Assembly (NCBI GenBank): GCA_958299035.1
Contig: CATQJL010000316.1
Coordinates: 15,470,347-15,534,346, forward strand
Reading direction: 5' to 3'
DNA length: 64,000 nucleotides
Source: Cylicocyclus nassatus
Taxonomy: Eukaryota > Nematoda > Chromadorea > Rhabditida > Strongylidae
Positions 1-12,580 of the stretch are shown piece by piece. The translations under genes and the position numbers were made by a program. Each line of letters begins with the position of its first letter. Position 1 is the first letter of the stretch. Below the pieces are notes generated by a model. That model was not told where the DNA came from. It was given only the letters and a program-made list of their open reading frames with translations, and searched no databases.

Positions 1-277
1 TTATCGATTTTTTTTGCGAAGTTTAAGCTACGGGGCTGGGAGTTGGCACAGGCGGGTAAGTGAGCATGCTGATTACTAACACACGGGAATAGGGAATTGA
101 CATGTAGAGTACGCGCAGGAAAAGGTCGTACAAAAATAGGGATGGGACCTTCTTCATGTTTTGACAGGGCCGGGCGGAGCCGAGTAAGAAAATCACCAAA
201 AAGCTAATATCTTCTATAAATGTTGTTTATTTGGCGGCATGTGGCGGTTGTTCAAAAAAGCAAAATCATTTTAGGGA
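1..277. other. Intergenic, begins with a dispersed AT repeat
   Basis: The first 80 bases are a copy of a dispersed repeat. It combines ATCGAT-rich sequence with CTGGGAGTTGG and a GTGAGCATGCTGATTA-like end. Further copies are seen near 24640, 40570, 44520, 45660 and 58080. The remainder shows no coding signal or other recognisable feature. Confidence 0.4.
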
Positions 278-570
278 CAGCCTATCAGGGCTCGGCACGA
301 GGTGGCTAGATGAAAATGGAAGAAACGAAGTCCCCCTTGACTTTTGGAAATTTTTACGAAGTCCCCTTTGACCCTCAACCAAATTTCCTCTAAAAACCTG
401 AAAAATTCCCCAAAATCCCCCAAAAAACGAAACGTTGACTAAAAAAAAGGTCGCCGTCGCCAATTTTCCGTGTCTCTTCGGTCACAAAAACGAAACTCCC
501 TTTGCTTTTCGTCCCAAAAACGATATCCAGCTTGCTTGTAAGCCACCTCGTGCCGAGCCCTGCAGCCTAT
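278..570. mobile_element. hAT-like MITE with 8-bp target duplication
   Basis: The element spans 286-562 (277 bp). Its terminal inverted repeats read CAGGGCTCGGCACGAGG on the left and the exact reverse complement on the right. It is bordered by identical 8-bp direct repeats CAGCCTAT at 278-285 and 563-570. An 8-bp duplication and CAGGG ends are the hallmarks of hAT elements. The interior is non-coding and contains two GAAGTCCCCnTTGA motifs. No transposase is present, so it must be non-autonomous. Confidence 0.75.
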
Positions 571-2881
571 TCAGGTTGATTCATAATGAATGCTAGTTTC
601 CTATGATTCAACTTTGACTCAAAATAGCTCCTTTTCGAAGGTGTTTTTCTTGATGCAGTTAAGACTAGCCTCAAAGGAAAACCATTGGCTATACAACCTA
701 CGTATTTCTAGAACTGTGAGCATACATAGCAGAAAAAGTTTCCTAGCATAAGAATTGCCATTATGCTTTTCTAAAATCTCTAGTTTGAGAGACCATAAAT
801 TTCACTGAGATGGAGTAGGATAACGTTGTGTAGCCAACGGTCGGATGTGAGGCCGGAATTCAAACTCAGAATTTAAGAAAATTATTGAGAAAAAATTGCA
901 GAAAGTACTCACTTTCTCGAGCATATCGGCTAATTCAAATGATTTCCTTTTTAAAACGTTTCAACTTTTTTGCACTGGACAGTGGCTTAACAATATCGCT
1001 TTTATGCCACTATATGAGTGGGTCTAGCCTTGCTGTATTATGGAAAAGTTTGCAATTGCTTTTTGCTTGCGATTTTTACAAGGCACAAAATGCTCGTTAC
1101 GATAACCCAAATTTGCATAGAAATTTCCCAGTTCAAACTTTTTTCAAAAATTTAACACATTTACGACAAGGCCGATTTTTCGATTACTGCGGAAAAGTTC
1201 AAAACATATCCCCGAAATTTTTCCAGAGGGGTATTTTGGTAATCGAAGGCGATTACCAAAATATGATTTATTTGAGTTTTTGGCGTTATACGGTAAGGTT
1301 AGTAGTCATCCTGTACGAGACCAACACCATAGATTTCCATGAAAAATTGTGTTTTGGAGTTGTTTCACGTGCTGATTACGTTTATAGTGTCCATTTTGTT
1401 CACTACTGTCCCACACTAGGGCTACGGTAACAACGTAGAATTTTCGCAAAGATCAAGGAACTGATTTAAGAAGGTGGTATCAAAACTTGAGACTATCATT
1501 TTCGTAATCAGCATGCTACAAAACCTAAATATGCAAAGTTCGAGCTTTAGGATGAAAATGCAAAAAAATGCAAAAAATCAATAAAATCGATAATTTTTTG
1601 GTAGGTTAACGTCAGTCTCTTGCCCGCCTCGTATTACTCTTACATGTAAACTTGATTCTCCAAAAACAGCATCATTTTGGGAAGAATCTTGAACCAAAAG
1701 TTTGTGCCTTATATCTATCTACCGTATACCTACCGTAACATTGCATTACAGTATCCCAAGCCCGGGCCACTCTAGCTGGAGCTTCACCTAGGTGTATCCC
1801 ATCATGTATCAGAACCCCGTAAAACTCCTTCGTAAACTGGTAAAGATAACGCTTATGAATCTTACGACCCACCGGTGGCTCGTATTGTCCGAAATGGCAG
1901 AACACGCACGACCCACCGGTGGGTCGTATTCCCGTGAATGTGTTAACTAAGAAACATTCTGTAGCACAAGGCTTCGCAATCGTTATGCGCATTTTCTGAT
2001 AAGAATTCGATAATTATTAGTGGATGTAAGGCAAAGATTGAGTTTCAGTTTATTGACCTCAGCGGCACAAAACTTCAGAAAGAAAAAAAATCTATAAAAG
2101 CAAGGCATACGCAGAAAACTAGAAAAATTCTTTTGAACGATTTGGAAAGTTTTTGAGTTAGTTGGTTCCGCTTTGAAAGCCAGCCTTCAAAAAAGGTACC
2201 AAAAACTTGCATTATTTAGTATATAACCTAATATTTCACTTGTAAATTAGGTTGGCAAGTCCAGGCATAAACTCACTAATGTGAGCCCTTGTTTGTAGTG
2301 ACTCTCCGACATTGCCGTCACAAACGTGGAGGTCCGCTTGTTGTGATATTTTAAACTAAGCATCGTTGTATCTCGCAGCAGATCTGAAATATCTGTTGAG
2401 CTCTAGCTTTCCAATGTGAAAAAGTTTTTTATTCACACTACTGCAGAGGCAAAGATTTTGTTCACTGTTGAGACCAATATAGCTGGTAAACACAGCAATG
2501 AGCTTTTTTCAATCTGGCTACTCACTCAGGCTTTCAAGGATCGAAACAAATTTGCAGTCGAAGCGTCGTCCCCTAATACGGGGATTCTGCGGCAGCCGAT
2601 AGCAAAAATTGTAAGACGTATTATCATGCCAGCAAGTGCAATCCTCTTCAATGTTGCTATCTTCAAACTTGCTATTCTGCAATCTCTTATTAAGATAGGT
2701 TCGTTAGCTGTGCGAAGCTGCTTGAGGAGAAACTCACTAGCTGTACGCCTACAATGGTCAGTGAACCAATTAATGCAAAATACACAACGAGAAAATAAGC
2801 AGAGGTAGCGGTAAGAAAATACACCATCTTGAAGAACCATATGCTCAAGGTGTATAACATTCTGAATAAATTGAAAAAATA
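571..2881. other. Unassigned AT-rich sequence
   Basis: No recognisable gene. The longest uninterrupted frame (plus strand, 885-1430, 181 codons) has biased, low-information composition and no known motif, and I do not call it a gene. A hairpin TTTTGGTAATCG..CGATTACCAAAA lies near 1233-1260. A perfect 20-nt palindrome lies at 1908-1927, with a one-mismatch copy at 1864-1883. Confidence 0.3.
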
Positions 2882-3598
2882 TATTAGATTGGTCCGAAAG
2901 TTCTGTCCCACCATTTTCAAAGAATCGTAACTTCTTCCTGACACTATGATTTGCAAGAGTAAAAACACATTGAAAACAGCAATTTACGCACTTTCTAGAA
3001 ACATCTTGGTTGCTATCTACTAACCTCTAGCAGAGATAAAATTGGGAAAAGGAAATCATTTCAATTTCGGATTTTTTAAGCAAGCCCGTTAAAAAATCCA
3101 AAAGTGTACCATAAAATCCAAAACAGCCAGTATCCCAAGTTTTCTAATCCCCTCTTTCTATTTGGACAAACTCGCGCTGATGGAGCTCTTTTGAAATAAG
3201 TTATGATTTCCAAGAAAAAATGCCAAAAATCAGTTTCTTAAGAAAATTGATTCTTTGACACTCAAAAATTCATAACTTTTCGAAGAAAAGCTCGATCAAC
3301 GCAAACTTTGCTCAGCCAGAAAGAAGGGATGAAACAGTCCAGGATACTGGCTGTTTCCGATTTTCTGACACAGTTTTGGAATTTTTAACGGGCTTGCCTC
3401 AAAATTCCGAAATTGAAGTGATTTCCTTTTCCCAAATTTATCTCTACTTTCAGAGGTTAGTAGATAGCATTCAAGATGTTTTCTAGAAAGTGCTGAATTG
3501 CTGTTTCTAATGTGTTTTGACTCTTGCAAACCATTGTGTTAGGAAGAAGTTACGATTTCTTGAAAATGGTGGAACAGAACTTTCGGACCAACCTAATA
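2882..3598. mobile_element. Palindromic mariner-type MITE
   Basis: The element spans 2884-3596 and is bordered by TA dinucleotides. The left end reads TTAGATTGGTCCGAAAGTTC, and the right end is nearly its reverse complement (GAACTTTCGGACCAACCTAA). The two halves are near-perfect inverted copies meeting around 3240, so the whole element folds into one long hairpin. TTAGG.TTGGTnC ends with TA targets match mariner terminal repeats. The apparent ORFs inside are by-products of the palindrome. Confidence 0.8.
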
Positions 3599-4700
3599 GA
3601 CACACGCCTTGCTAGACTTTTCGTCGATGTTTTTTTTCGTATTTTTTTATCGGCAATGAAGTAATTTATCCACTCTGTGAGTAACAATCAAGGCAACGTG
3701 CAATTCTTCGCAATGCTCAGTAACTTTAAAGCAATTCGGAAATTGGTTTGATTTTATTAATTTCAAATTTCGATTCTGACCAGAAGTATGTCATAAAGAT
3801 AGTTACGATATGCCATTTGCGAAGGTCATATCAATTGAAGTAACATCATCTCTAGCGTAACGGTAGGTACCCATTGACAGGGAAAGGAATGTTGATCTAA
3901 CTTGCCTTTTGTGATGAGATGTAAATTATCCTGTAAAGCTTGGAACGCTGATTCCAAATCTGCCTTTGCGGTCTGCTGCGGCTTTTGGTGAGAAGTTATG
4001 AAGGTTCTTATGAGTAAGAATATAAATGCAAGACTGGTGTAAAATCGGTTGCAAAATCTTTTCACGGGGCTTAACTGGTAATCGGGTCACTCGGTGCAAT
4101 AAATATTCTTGATTTGAGTATACCGACTAGCTGCTGCTTCGTTTGAACGTTAGGAAAAGGTTACGAGTGATTTTGCAGTAATCTGCATTTAACTCTTTAC
4201 TAACAAAAACCTTCATAACTTCTCGATCAAGCCTGCAGCAGAAAGGCTAGATTTATAATTAGCGTTCCAAACTATACAAGATAGTGTACATCTCATCTCA
4301 AAAGGCCACTTCGACCAACCCTCCTTCCCTTGTAAGATGTAAGTTGTGTCTTCTGGCAAAGGAAATTGAAGCCATTTTGCATAGTAATTCAGTTTTTTTC
4401 GTAGTTTGCTAGTTGTATGGCATCCTCTTTTGTGATATGGTATAAAGAAGAAAGGATCAACAACACTGTGAGAAATATGTATGTTTTCAATCATTGTAGA
4501 CGGAGAACACCACTTGTATAAAGCGGTATCGAACAGGAAGCAAAGATACGAAGAAAAAAGAATGAAATTGACAGGAAAAGTAGCTTGAACTTTGCAAACC
4601 TCAAACAATCTTAGCACATTTTTAGCGCGACATCTCATTCTTTGGAATTGAAAGAGTTTATGGCTTCAGTCTTCGAACAAACTTCCATCAATAATATGTA
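3599..4700. repeat. Degenerate inverted repeat, no gene
   Basis: Sequence around 3890-4010 recurs in inverted orientation at about 4215-4335. Shared words include GATGAGATGTA, GGAACGCT and AGAAGTTATGAAGG. A related stretch lies at about 15740-15850. The long minus-strand frames here (3826-4065 and 4213-4638) fall on these arms, so I read them as repeat-derived. Element ends were not located. Confidence 0.45.
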
Positions 4701-5564
4701 GGTGATTAATGTGATTTTACCCCTACTAACCAAAAGCGAATAAATCTTTCGTAGACGTCTAAGATGATTTATGACATTATAGAGAGAAGTGGAAGAGTTC
4801 GCAACCTTAAGGAGAAATGGAGATTCTATCCGATTTATTGCAAAACGCGGGTATCACCGCAGCGGATCGTAATAAAAACACCTAATTTGTTCCAAGGCAA
4901 AAAGACTATAAAGTTGCATTCAAAGTGCATTGTATATTTTCAAGCAAATATATGGGCGATATCTAGCTATCATAGCGTTGTAAGTAAGGTTTTGATAGCC
5001 ATTGGAATTATTTGTTTCGACCTTAATTAATCTCATTCGAAACAATACAGTGATTATCGCAAGACACTATATTGAGCCTCGTTGAAACATGTGATGTCAT
5101 GATTACTGTGCAAAGGCTTTATAGATATAAGGAGGAAAAATAATCCACTTAGATCCTATAATAGGTTGGTTCGTAAGTTTGTTCGACAATTTTTGAAAAC
5201 TCATGACTTTCCTCCATCTGTGTGGATTCGCTTGACATGATTTGAAATGAGAGTATTAGTAATTCCCGAAGGGAGGTTGGGTGCATTCTTGCTAATACAA
5301 TTTGCAGAGACAAGAATGCAAAAGAAGACAATTCGAGTTTTGGATACTTCAAGCAACCTTAGTAGACTAAAAACATTACGGTAAAAACCGAAATGGCCAT
5401 GCAGGCGTGTCTTTTAGAGCCTTTCCATTTTCAAAGTACGTTACAGCGGGAATTCGCAGCTCGCAGCACCCCTGTTTTTTACTCTTTTGTATTTCTCATC
5501 TTTCTTTTTTATCTTCATTTCAAACACTTGCTCATCGGTTACTCGGTCTTCTTTTCTTTGAAGT
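4700..5564. other. Intergenic with a solitary mariner-like end
   Basis: No gene seen. At 5159-5195 the sequence ATAGGTTGGTTCGTAAG resembles the TTAGGTTGGT ends of the local mariner-type elements. No matching right end was found, so it is probably a truncated element. Confidence 0.3.
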
Positions 5565-6383
5565 TGTCTCGGTCAAGCATCCTACAAGTTCCGCTTTGAT
5601 GGATACTGAAAGAGCAGCAAAAACGGTTTTGGCACAATTATTGAATTTCTTTTCCTTTTTACATACCATAAAAACATTTTCGGATCGTAAATCATCGTCC
5701 CGGGCATAGATAGGAAAGGGGTGTGCTTTCTTTATCTGCATTGATGGCTATCATACCATTTCCACAAATGAGGCCACCATGTTCATTAGCACACCTACGC
5801 GTGCCCTTGATGTAGGAGTGCTTAAACAGCCACTGCAGTGGTCTATGTCAAGAAAAATGACAAGTCATTATAAAACACTGAAAAAAACATGCACTTCCAA
5901 TCGTAGCTACGATATCCACGACTGCAACTTCTAAGAAAACTCATCATTCCTTCCGATTTTGTGCCGAGCAATGTTCTTGCGTGAATGAGAATATGTAGCT
6001 GCCTAAATGAGAATCAAGAAAAAAACGATGTAAAAAGCTCAAACAATTAGAGAGGTTAAAGGACAAGTATGCTGTGAGCTGCGAATATCCGAGAGCCGCA
6101 GCATGCTGTAAGGCTTTGAAGGGTCCAAAAAGGCCCGTCTGCTTTGGTGTGAATGCATGAAACGGGGGGGGGGGTTGTCGACGTATATACTTTAGTAAGC
6201 ATTCAAAAGCATGATCTCTCAGTATCATGAAATATGAGATATATTGCTGCTAGTGCTTCTATTCTATTCTATTCCATTTATACGATCTTGACACTTCAGT
6301 GCTTGTGCTTCATATATGGTAACTGTAAAACGAAGATTGTTGAGAACGGAATCAAGTTTGAGTAGTGACGGAGAAGTTGGACG

Positions 6384-6542
6384 TACAGGGCTCCTAAATT
6401 GCAGAGTCGTTTGCACCAGCGGTCGCGCGACCGCGTCGCGCTCGCCGCCTCGATCGATGGCGCCGGCGCCGGCAAAATGTCCGGGCGCGACACGGTCGCG
6501 CGACCGCTGGTGCAAACGACTCTGCAATTTAGGAGCCCTGTA
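6384..6542. mobile_element. Tc1-like hairpin MITE with empty-site evidence
   Basis: A 155-bp near-perfect palindrome (6386-6540) begins CAGGGCTCCTAAATTGC and ends with the reverse complement. It has a GC-rich core (GGTCGCGCGACCG). TA is duplicated at 6384-6385 and 6541-6542. The homologous positions near 47695 and 23665 lack the element and read GGACGTACGTTTATG continuously, so this copy was inserted after, or is polymorphic among, the duplications. Confidence 0.8.
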
Positions 6543-9500
6543 CGTTTATGAAAAAAAACCAAACAATTAATTTGTAAAGTGTGCTTCTATGATATCAATG
6601 TGTTTCGCAAACTCAACGTTGACATTAGTACTGCAAGCAGCTTAGGCAACGCGGCTGCAGTTATCCACTTTATCTTCTTTGAATTGAAATGTACACGGCC
6701 GTTTTTTTTGTGAGAGCGGATGAGATAGATGAAGTAGGCAATGCTGCGTCTCAAGTACACTCTAGGCTGTAGGCCGCTCGCACAAACATCCAGACTTTTG
6801 TACCTCTTTATTGATTCAAATTCACGAAATTATAGCAGCTCATTGAGCAAACTGCGAAGACTCCTGTTGAGAACAGCTAATCGATGTCTTCAAACCTTTT
6901 ATTTTCAATTATCACTATCATTATCGTAATACAATTAATCGTCATTCGCAACTTTTGCAAGTTCTCCGTATTGTAGCATCGTTTCCTTGCAAACGAGAAA
7001 GGCGTCTTGTCTAATTATCTGATGGTTTCAACTAAAAAAAACACCGAATAAAGTTCCCGCTGACCATTTTGTTGCTTATTTTGCCAGATTACGAGAGGAA
7101 GCAATTTGAGAGAAGGAATCAGTTTTACCCTGGCTAAATCTCTCAGGTATAGGATATAAAAGTAGATTCCAGAATGATTAAAAAAGTTTATTCGATATGA
7201 GCTCTCCTTAAGATATGTAGCAACCTAGCAAGTAAAGACGCATTTGGCTTATGAATTTCAAAAACATCTCGTTTACCAGCGACTAAAAATCACAATGTAA
7301 ACAAAAAAAAGATAAACAAGTAGTGAGGGGCTCATCAAGCTTTCGTATCGCTAGTAGTGCAATGTATTAATCTTTACTTCTAAGTATTCACCAGCAAGCA
7401 AAGTCTTCTTCCGAGTGATTTTCCCCTGTGTAAGCTTGTGCGACGTCTCCTTCGCTCACAACGTATTTTTCTGGGTTGTAATTGTAGGAATTTGCCAAAA
7501 GTACATTGATAACCGACTGGTCGTATCTGAAACACGGACATGATCAGAAATTAAATATAGCATATCGACTGGAAGTTCGCATATGGCTATTTTAGTTGCT
7601 GCTGCACCTGGGCCGGCAGTAATCTCCCGACTTGACGGCGGGTCTCGCTGGCAGCTCGCCGGCACATTGCCGCGAGGTCGTCAGAAGCTAAAATCCCGGC
7701 ACCTTGCCGTGAGGTCGTCAGAACCTAAAATCCCAAATTTAGGCCTTTTTAGGCCTTTTTCCAAGAAATTTTTTGGATGAAGGTGCCACCACGACTCTAT
7801 AGAAACATCGCTCAAAACTTGAGGTTTCAGGAAGTTTCCAGTGTGAAAATATTTGGATGCGCAGGAGAAGTGCCGGCTTCTCGTCGAAATTTGTGAGATG
7901 GCAGCTGTTGGCAGGTCAGAGAAAACAAAAAATGGCATGCTCTCTTGGAAGTTGACAACATTTTGACGTGCCCATACCATGTTAAGGTGTTGGCACCTTC
8001 CCGACGGCGCTTGTCAATATGACGCAAAGTCAGGCGAAAGAATCAGAAAATCTCACTTTTTATGGAAAAAACTTTTATTTTTCTTATTATGCGAGTTTTC
8101 CGCTCTTGAGTCGATGTTATTATTCCAGAAGGAAATTTATTTATATCATAGAACCGTAAAAAAACACTCTTTTTTGCAAGCCCCTTCCAAATCTCGTTTG
8201 CACTGATTTCGCCCCTCTCTTGCTCATATCAATCAGCTGTCTCTCAGGTCAAAGTCGCTCACGCAAATAGATCATGCCCTCTTACAAGCGGTCACTTACC
8301 TCTGCGTTCCTCACATTGCTGGTGCTTCGATAACCATTGACCAAATGGTTGAATGGTTAGTGCTGCAGGGATTGAAGTTAATGCATGCAGGTTCCGAAGC
8401 GCGCCGTATCACGACTTTGCGGTTGTCTGCCTCATCAAACTTTCATTTGCGGAGTGATTGCAGATGAAGCCCCTATGCACTAACATCCCTTCGACAATAA
8501 ACAAAGTCGAAGAAGATGCTCCTATAAAATAGTGCCAGATGAACGACTTTAAAATATCAATGATAGCCGATTTGCGATCCTTCTCTATGGCCGAAATTCC
8601 TCCGTACGATATCCCTAACGCTTTTCTTTTTGGAAAAAATTGGCTATCCTAATGTCTGCCACTCTGGTAGATTTCGTATCCTCACTCTCCCAACATGTCT
8701 TCACCAAAAATATCTAAATGTGGTTAGCTTTTGCAGCTCCTTCTCTTTGCAGCGCAATAAAATTTTGTAATTTTTGATTCTGTTTTTCAGTTTTTTTGGA
8801 ATCAAAAACAGATTAAACAGAATGCATGAGGATTCTTCATGAAAACTCAATGACATAGCTGAACTGAGCTGTCACTCGGAATAGGGATAGGATGACACCA
8901 CCTCCGTTTTATGTTCTGGGAATGGAAGTGTTATTGGCTGGTAAGCATGAGACCAGGTGAATTTACGGTAAGTGGGTAAAAATAGCGGGTCACGTTATCT
9001 GGCTCAACATTGTACATCATCGTAAGCTAAACATGCGCATTCCCCCTTTTATGTACTTGATCTAGTGGTGATCGTACCAAGTTCAGGTGAAAAATTTTTT
9101 TCCAAATGAGAATCGCGTGAAACAAGGCAAAGCATTTGTTTAAGAGATTTAACATTTTTTAACTCTTTTTTCCAAAGCAAGATTTTTGACTCTTTTTGTC
9201 ATGCTTTTTATTCGATCTCAGATTTAACACTAACGTGTTAAATCTCCCAATCAAATTGACTGATTTCAAGCTAATATGCCACAATTCTCCCTGGATTTGA
9301 AGTTGGCCTTGGATGAATCGGCTGAGGCAACTCTAAGATCCACATTTGATGCTTTACATGAATTTTTTGTAACTAGTGGAAAGCACTCAGATGAGCCGCC
9401 AAACGAGTGCTGATGCCAAATTCATGAGAAAGGTGCACAATGTTAGAGCAAGTCCCCAGAAATATTTCAAATTATCGTTTGTGTCATTTACCTCAGCATA

Positions 9501-9992
9501 ATGATCACACGATTCAGTCTCTTGCTGTTAGGTATACTTATTTTTGGTCATTCAGCAGGAAAGGCGTAAACTTGTCAGCTTATAGACATAGCTGCTATCT
9601 TAACAGAAGAAAACGAGTTGGAGAATGATTGATCTGTAGTTTAGAGATTCAGTTTATCGGGTCAATGTAGATTAGTTTCAAAGTGAATTTCTACCTAGCT
9701 CCTCTTTCCAGGAAATGTCCTTGTGTATACTCTCTCGCAAAAGCGTATTGCAATGGTAATCTCGTACAATGCGGACTGAACAAGCACTTGTGCAGCACTT
9801 TTTTCTTCCAGAATTTACGGAGTATAGGGCAAATGGCAAACAATGGCAAACCCAGATAACTGTAGCGAAACTAAAAGGCAAAAAGAAGGCAGTTCACATT
9901 CACATGGCAGTTCCAGTCGGCACTCATAGTACCTCGAAACAAATATACAAATACCCATGAGGGGCTACATATCACCGTCTATGGTGATGAGC

Positions 9993-12537
9993 CTATGTTC
10001 TGCGACAGCACATCGTCCTCTTGCATCTGCGATAGCGTAGTGGACACGAGCAACCCGCTCCTTGCGGTTGGCAGGAGATCATTCCGGACGACTGGCACGA
10101 ATTAGCGCATGATGATGCGCACGCTGGTGCGCATTGTGATGCCTGGAATGTTTATCGATTGATTGTGCGGTTTGCTGTGGTGGTAGTTTGACCGTACTGG
10201 ATTCTGATCTACGCATTGTGCGTTGCAAGTCTGTTGACATTGCGGCAGGCAATTTGGCGAAAACGCAGAAACGGGTACATTTACAGTCAGCACAATCTGC
10301 TAGAATGAAAAGGTCGGACATGGAAAGGGAGTACTATAGGATTACTGTAATGTAACTTACTGCTGGCTGTCCTTGGATGCACGATACAGCACAAGATGGT
10401 TGGCATGCGGGCATGCAAACTTGCTGAGTAGTCTGGAATGCAAAAGTTTAGCCTTTGCCTCACAAGGGTGAGAATACAGTATACTTACCGTAGTTCCGCA
10501 AACTGATTGGCATTGTACATCACATTGTTGTTGACAGTTCTCTCCACCCTGTTGTTGACATGCTTCCATGCAAGCTGTTTGACACTGGCTGCACGGATCT
10601 TGTGGGTACTGTAAAGAATAAGACCATCAATTTCTGAGGCAAGCCGCGCCCCTTAATGGTGTATCTCGTACAAATTCATCTAAAAATTCTCAAAAATTAC
10701 AGTTCATCTATCTTCCCGGCCCCTTAAATTTACAAGAATTTTTCTAGAAACTTGCAGGTGAATATAATCACCGGTTGGTAAAGCGAAGGTGTCGTGCTGG
10801 GTGCACCGCACACTGATGCACAATTTCGAGCGCAAGCCTCTTCACACTGTTGCTGAGGCTGTCCCGCAGCTGCGCACTCGTTCATACATGCTCCCATACA
10901 CTGTTGGCATGGATCCTGATCGTAGTAAGGAGTTGGCTGAAATATACGGTATTACTATGGACAAGCTTGAAGTACAGTAAACTTACAGTAGGCGTGATTG
11001 GCTGGTAAGTGATGGGCACGGTAGGATAGGTGATTGGCGCCATTGTTGTGGTTGTGGGTGGTGGAGTTGGCGGAAGGGTCGGTGGTGGAGTGGGTGGCAT
11101 GGTGGGAATGGTGCTGGGCGGGAGGGTTGGAATGGTAATGGGTGGAAGGGTGGGAATAGTGGTGGGTGGCATGGTGATGGGGGGTAGGGTAGTGGGTGGC
11201 AGCGTAACCGGTGGCAGTGTGGGTGGCACAGTAGTTGGTGCGGTAGTTGGGATGCTTGGTGGACTGTAGATTGTCGTCGGTAGCGAAGGTTCAGCGCTAT
11301 AAAAGGGAGATATACGGTAATGATACGGTAAATCTCTGATATAGATACAATATCGCTCAAAGTCTTTCTAATTCTTTCCTTAATATCCTTTCTGCACCAA
11401 GATTTGCACTTTGTGCCAGCTATTCGCAGAATTTTTCCGTACCTTCCAAATCATTTATGCACACAAGTATTGACGCCTGCTGCACACAACAATAACTTCC
11501 GAGCAGTTTTTATGTTTCTTTACCTTCTCCAATGCGCACACAATTTCTTGGGATAATCCGATATTTGCTCTAACTTACCATCCAGCCTGGCAAGATTGTA
11601 GGCAAGCAGCTTCATTCGGTTGTCCTCGACAAGCGATCTCGCATTGTTGTACACACGAAGAAGCCTGCAAAATAATTTCTTAAACGGAAGAGTAAAAATT
11701 GAAAATTAACAAACCTGTGGACTACACGATGCTATGCAAGTGTTTCCACACATTTGTTGGCATTGCCAGACTGGCATAGGGCATGTGCTCATGCAAGCGG
11801 ATTCACACTTCGGAGCGCACTGTAATGTTCATTACCGTATGACTACCGTAATGCGAGAATTACAATAAAAGCTGAATTACTTGTTGAACGGCACATTGAC
11901 ATGACGAGAACTGTAGCGCTGGCAAACAGGAACAACCTTGTTGTATGCAGGAACACATTGGCACGCAACAACGACGCTTGCGAATCTGAAGAGTTACTAG
12001 CTATACTGTTGCATGCTACAGTAACCGGAAGAATACAACTGTACTACAACTTCCAGTTAAATGCTACATCAGGGAGAATACAACCATGCTGTGCATGTTG
12101 CAGTAACTGGAAGAATACTGCTATATGTTGCATGCTACAGTAATGGAGAGAGTACAAATATACTCTTGCATGCAGCAGTACTTAGTAGGATACAATTATG
12201 CTGTTGCATGCTACAGTGGTGTTAAGAGTACATGGGAATACAGTTATACTGTTGCATCGTACAGTACCTGGGAGAACACAAATGTGCTGTTGCATGCTAC
12301 AGTAATGGAGAGAATACAACTATATTGTTGCATGTTACAGTAACTATGAGAATACAAGTTCTAATAGACATTTTCGATTTGTACGATATGACTATTAATC
12401 AAGATACCGCAATTACAGCAAAATTTGAAGTCCGGTAAGTGTAAACTAAAGTAGACAAGTAAGGAAACCGGAGAACTTACCGGTTCAGCCGAAATAAATG
12501 CAATCGAGCAGACGGCGACGATGCAAAGAAAGCGCAT
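9993..12537 (-). CDS. Secreted C_tripleX (C-x3-C) repeat protein, ABU/PQN-like, copy A (intact)
   Basis: Ten exons read on the minus strand: 12537-12481, 11985-11881, 11819-11715, 11664-11579, 11296-10987, 10936-10772, 10608-10489, 10432-10361, 10299-10198 and 10142-9993. All have GT donors and AG acceptors, phases agree throughout, and the product is about 423 aa. Residues 1-18 are a signal peptide (MRFLCIVAVCSIAFISAEP spans exon 1), followed by a basic RKRR. C-x3-C-x3-C modules fill residues 20-118, 230-316 and 340-390. A Pro/Thr-rich mucin-like linker lies at about 120-225, and a basic Cys-rich tail ends CCRRT. The repeat matches Pfam C_tripleX, known from the nematode ABU/PQN proteins, several of which build the pharyngeal cuticle. 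A role in an extracellular, disulfide-linked matrix is inferred. The exon 9 donor could instead lie 15 nt earlier. Intron 1 holds a minisatellite. Confidence 0.85.
12004..12357. repeat. Intronic minisatellite (intron 1, copy A)
   Basis: About eight degenerate units of roughly 40-48 bp, each built on TGTTGCATGCTACAGTAA followed by GGAGAGAATACAACTATA. They lie in intron 1 of the C_tripleX gene. The corresponding array in copy C has an extra unit, so the array varies in copy number. Confidence 0.8.
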
Positions 12538-12580
12538 GCTTGCTCGAGTGGAGAACGATGGCGGAGGTTGTCCGGAGCGC

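Noticed and set aside
885..1430. 181-codon open frame on the plus strand
   Set aside because: No recognisable motif, biased Phe/Leu/Tyr composition expected from AT-rich DNA, and no splice or promoter context. Probably chance.
3826..4638. Two minus-strand frames of 79 and 141 codons
   Set aside because: They lie on arms of an inverted repeat that also has relatives near 15.8 kb. No family resemblance.
10079..10321. Frame with CADCKCTRFC and a His-rich end (also 28527 and 38224)
   Set aside because: Wrong frame of exons 9-10. The spliced frame preserves the C-x3-C spacing and reaches the CCRRT end.
11030..11269. Gly/Val-rich frame (and its equivalents at 27579-27818 and 39175-39414)
   Set aside because: Antisense shadow of the Pro/Thr-rich exon 5 of the C_tripleX gene.
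12004..12357. Regular direct repeats considered as a CRISPR array
   Set aside because: Units are degenerate and contiguous without unique spacers, they lie in a spliced intron, and the host is a eukaryote.
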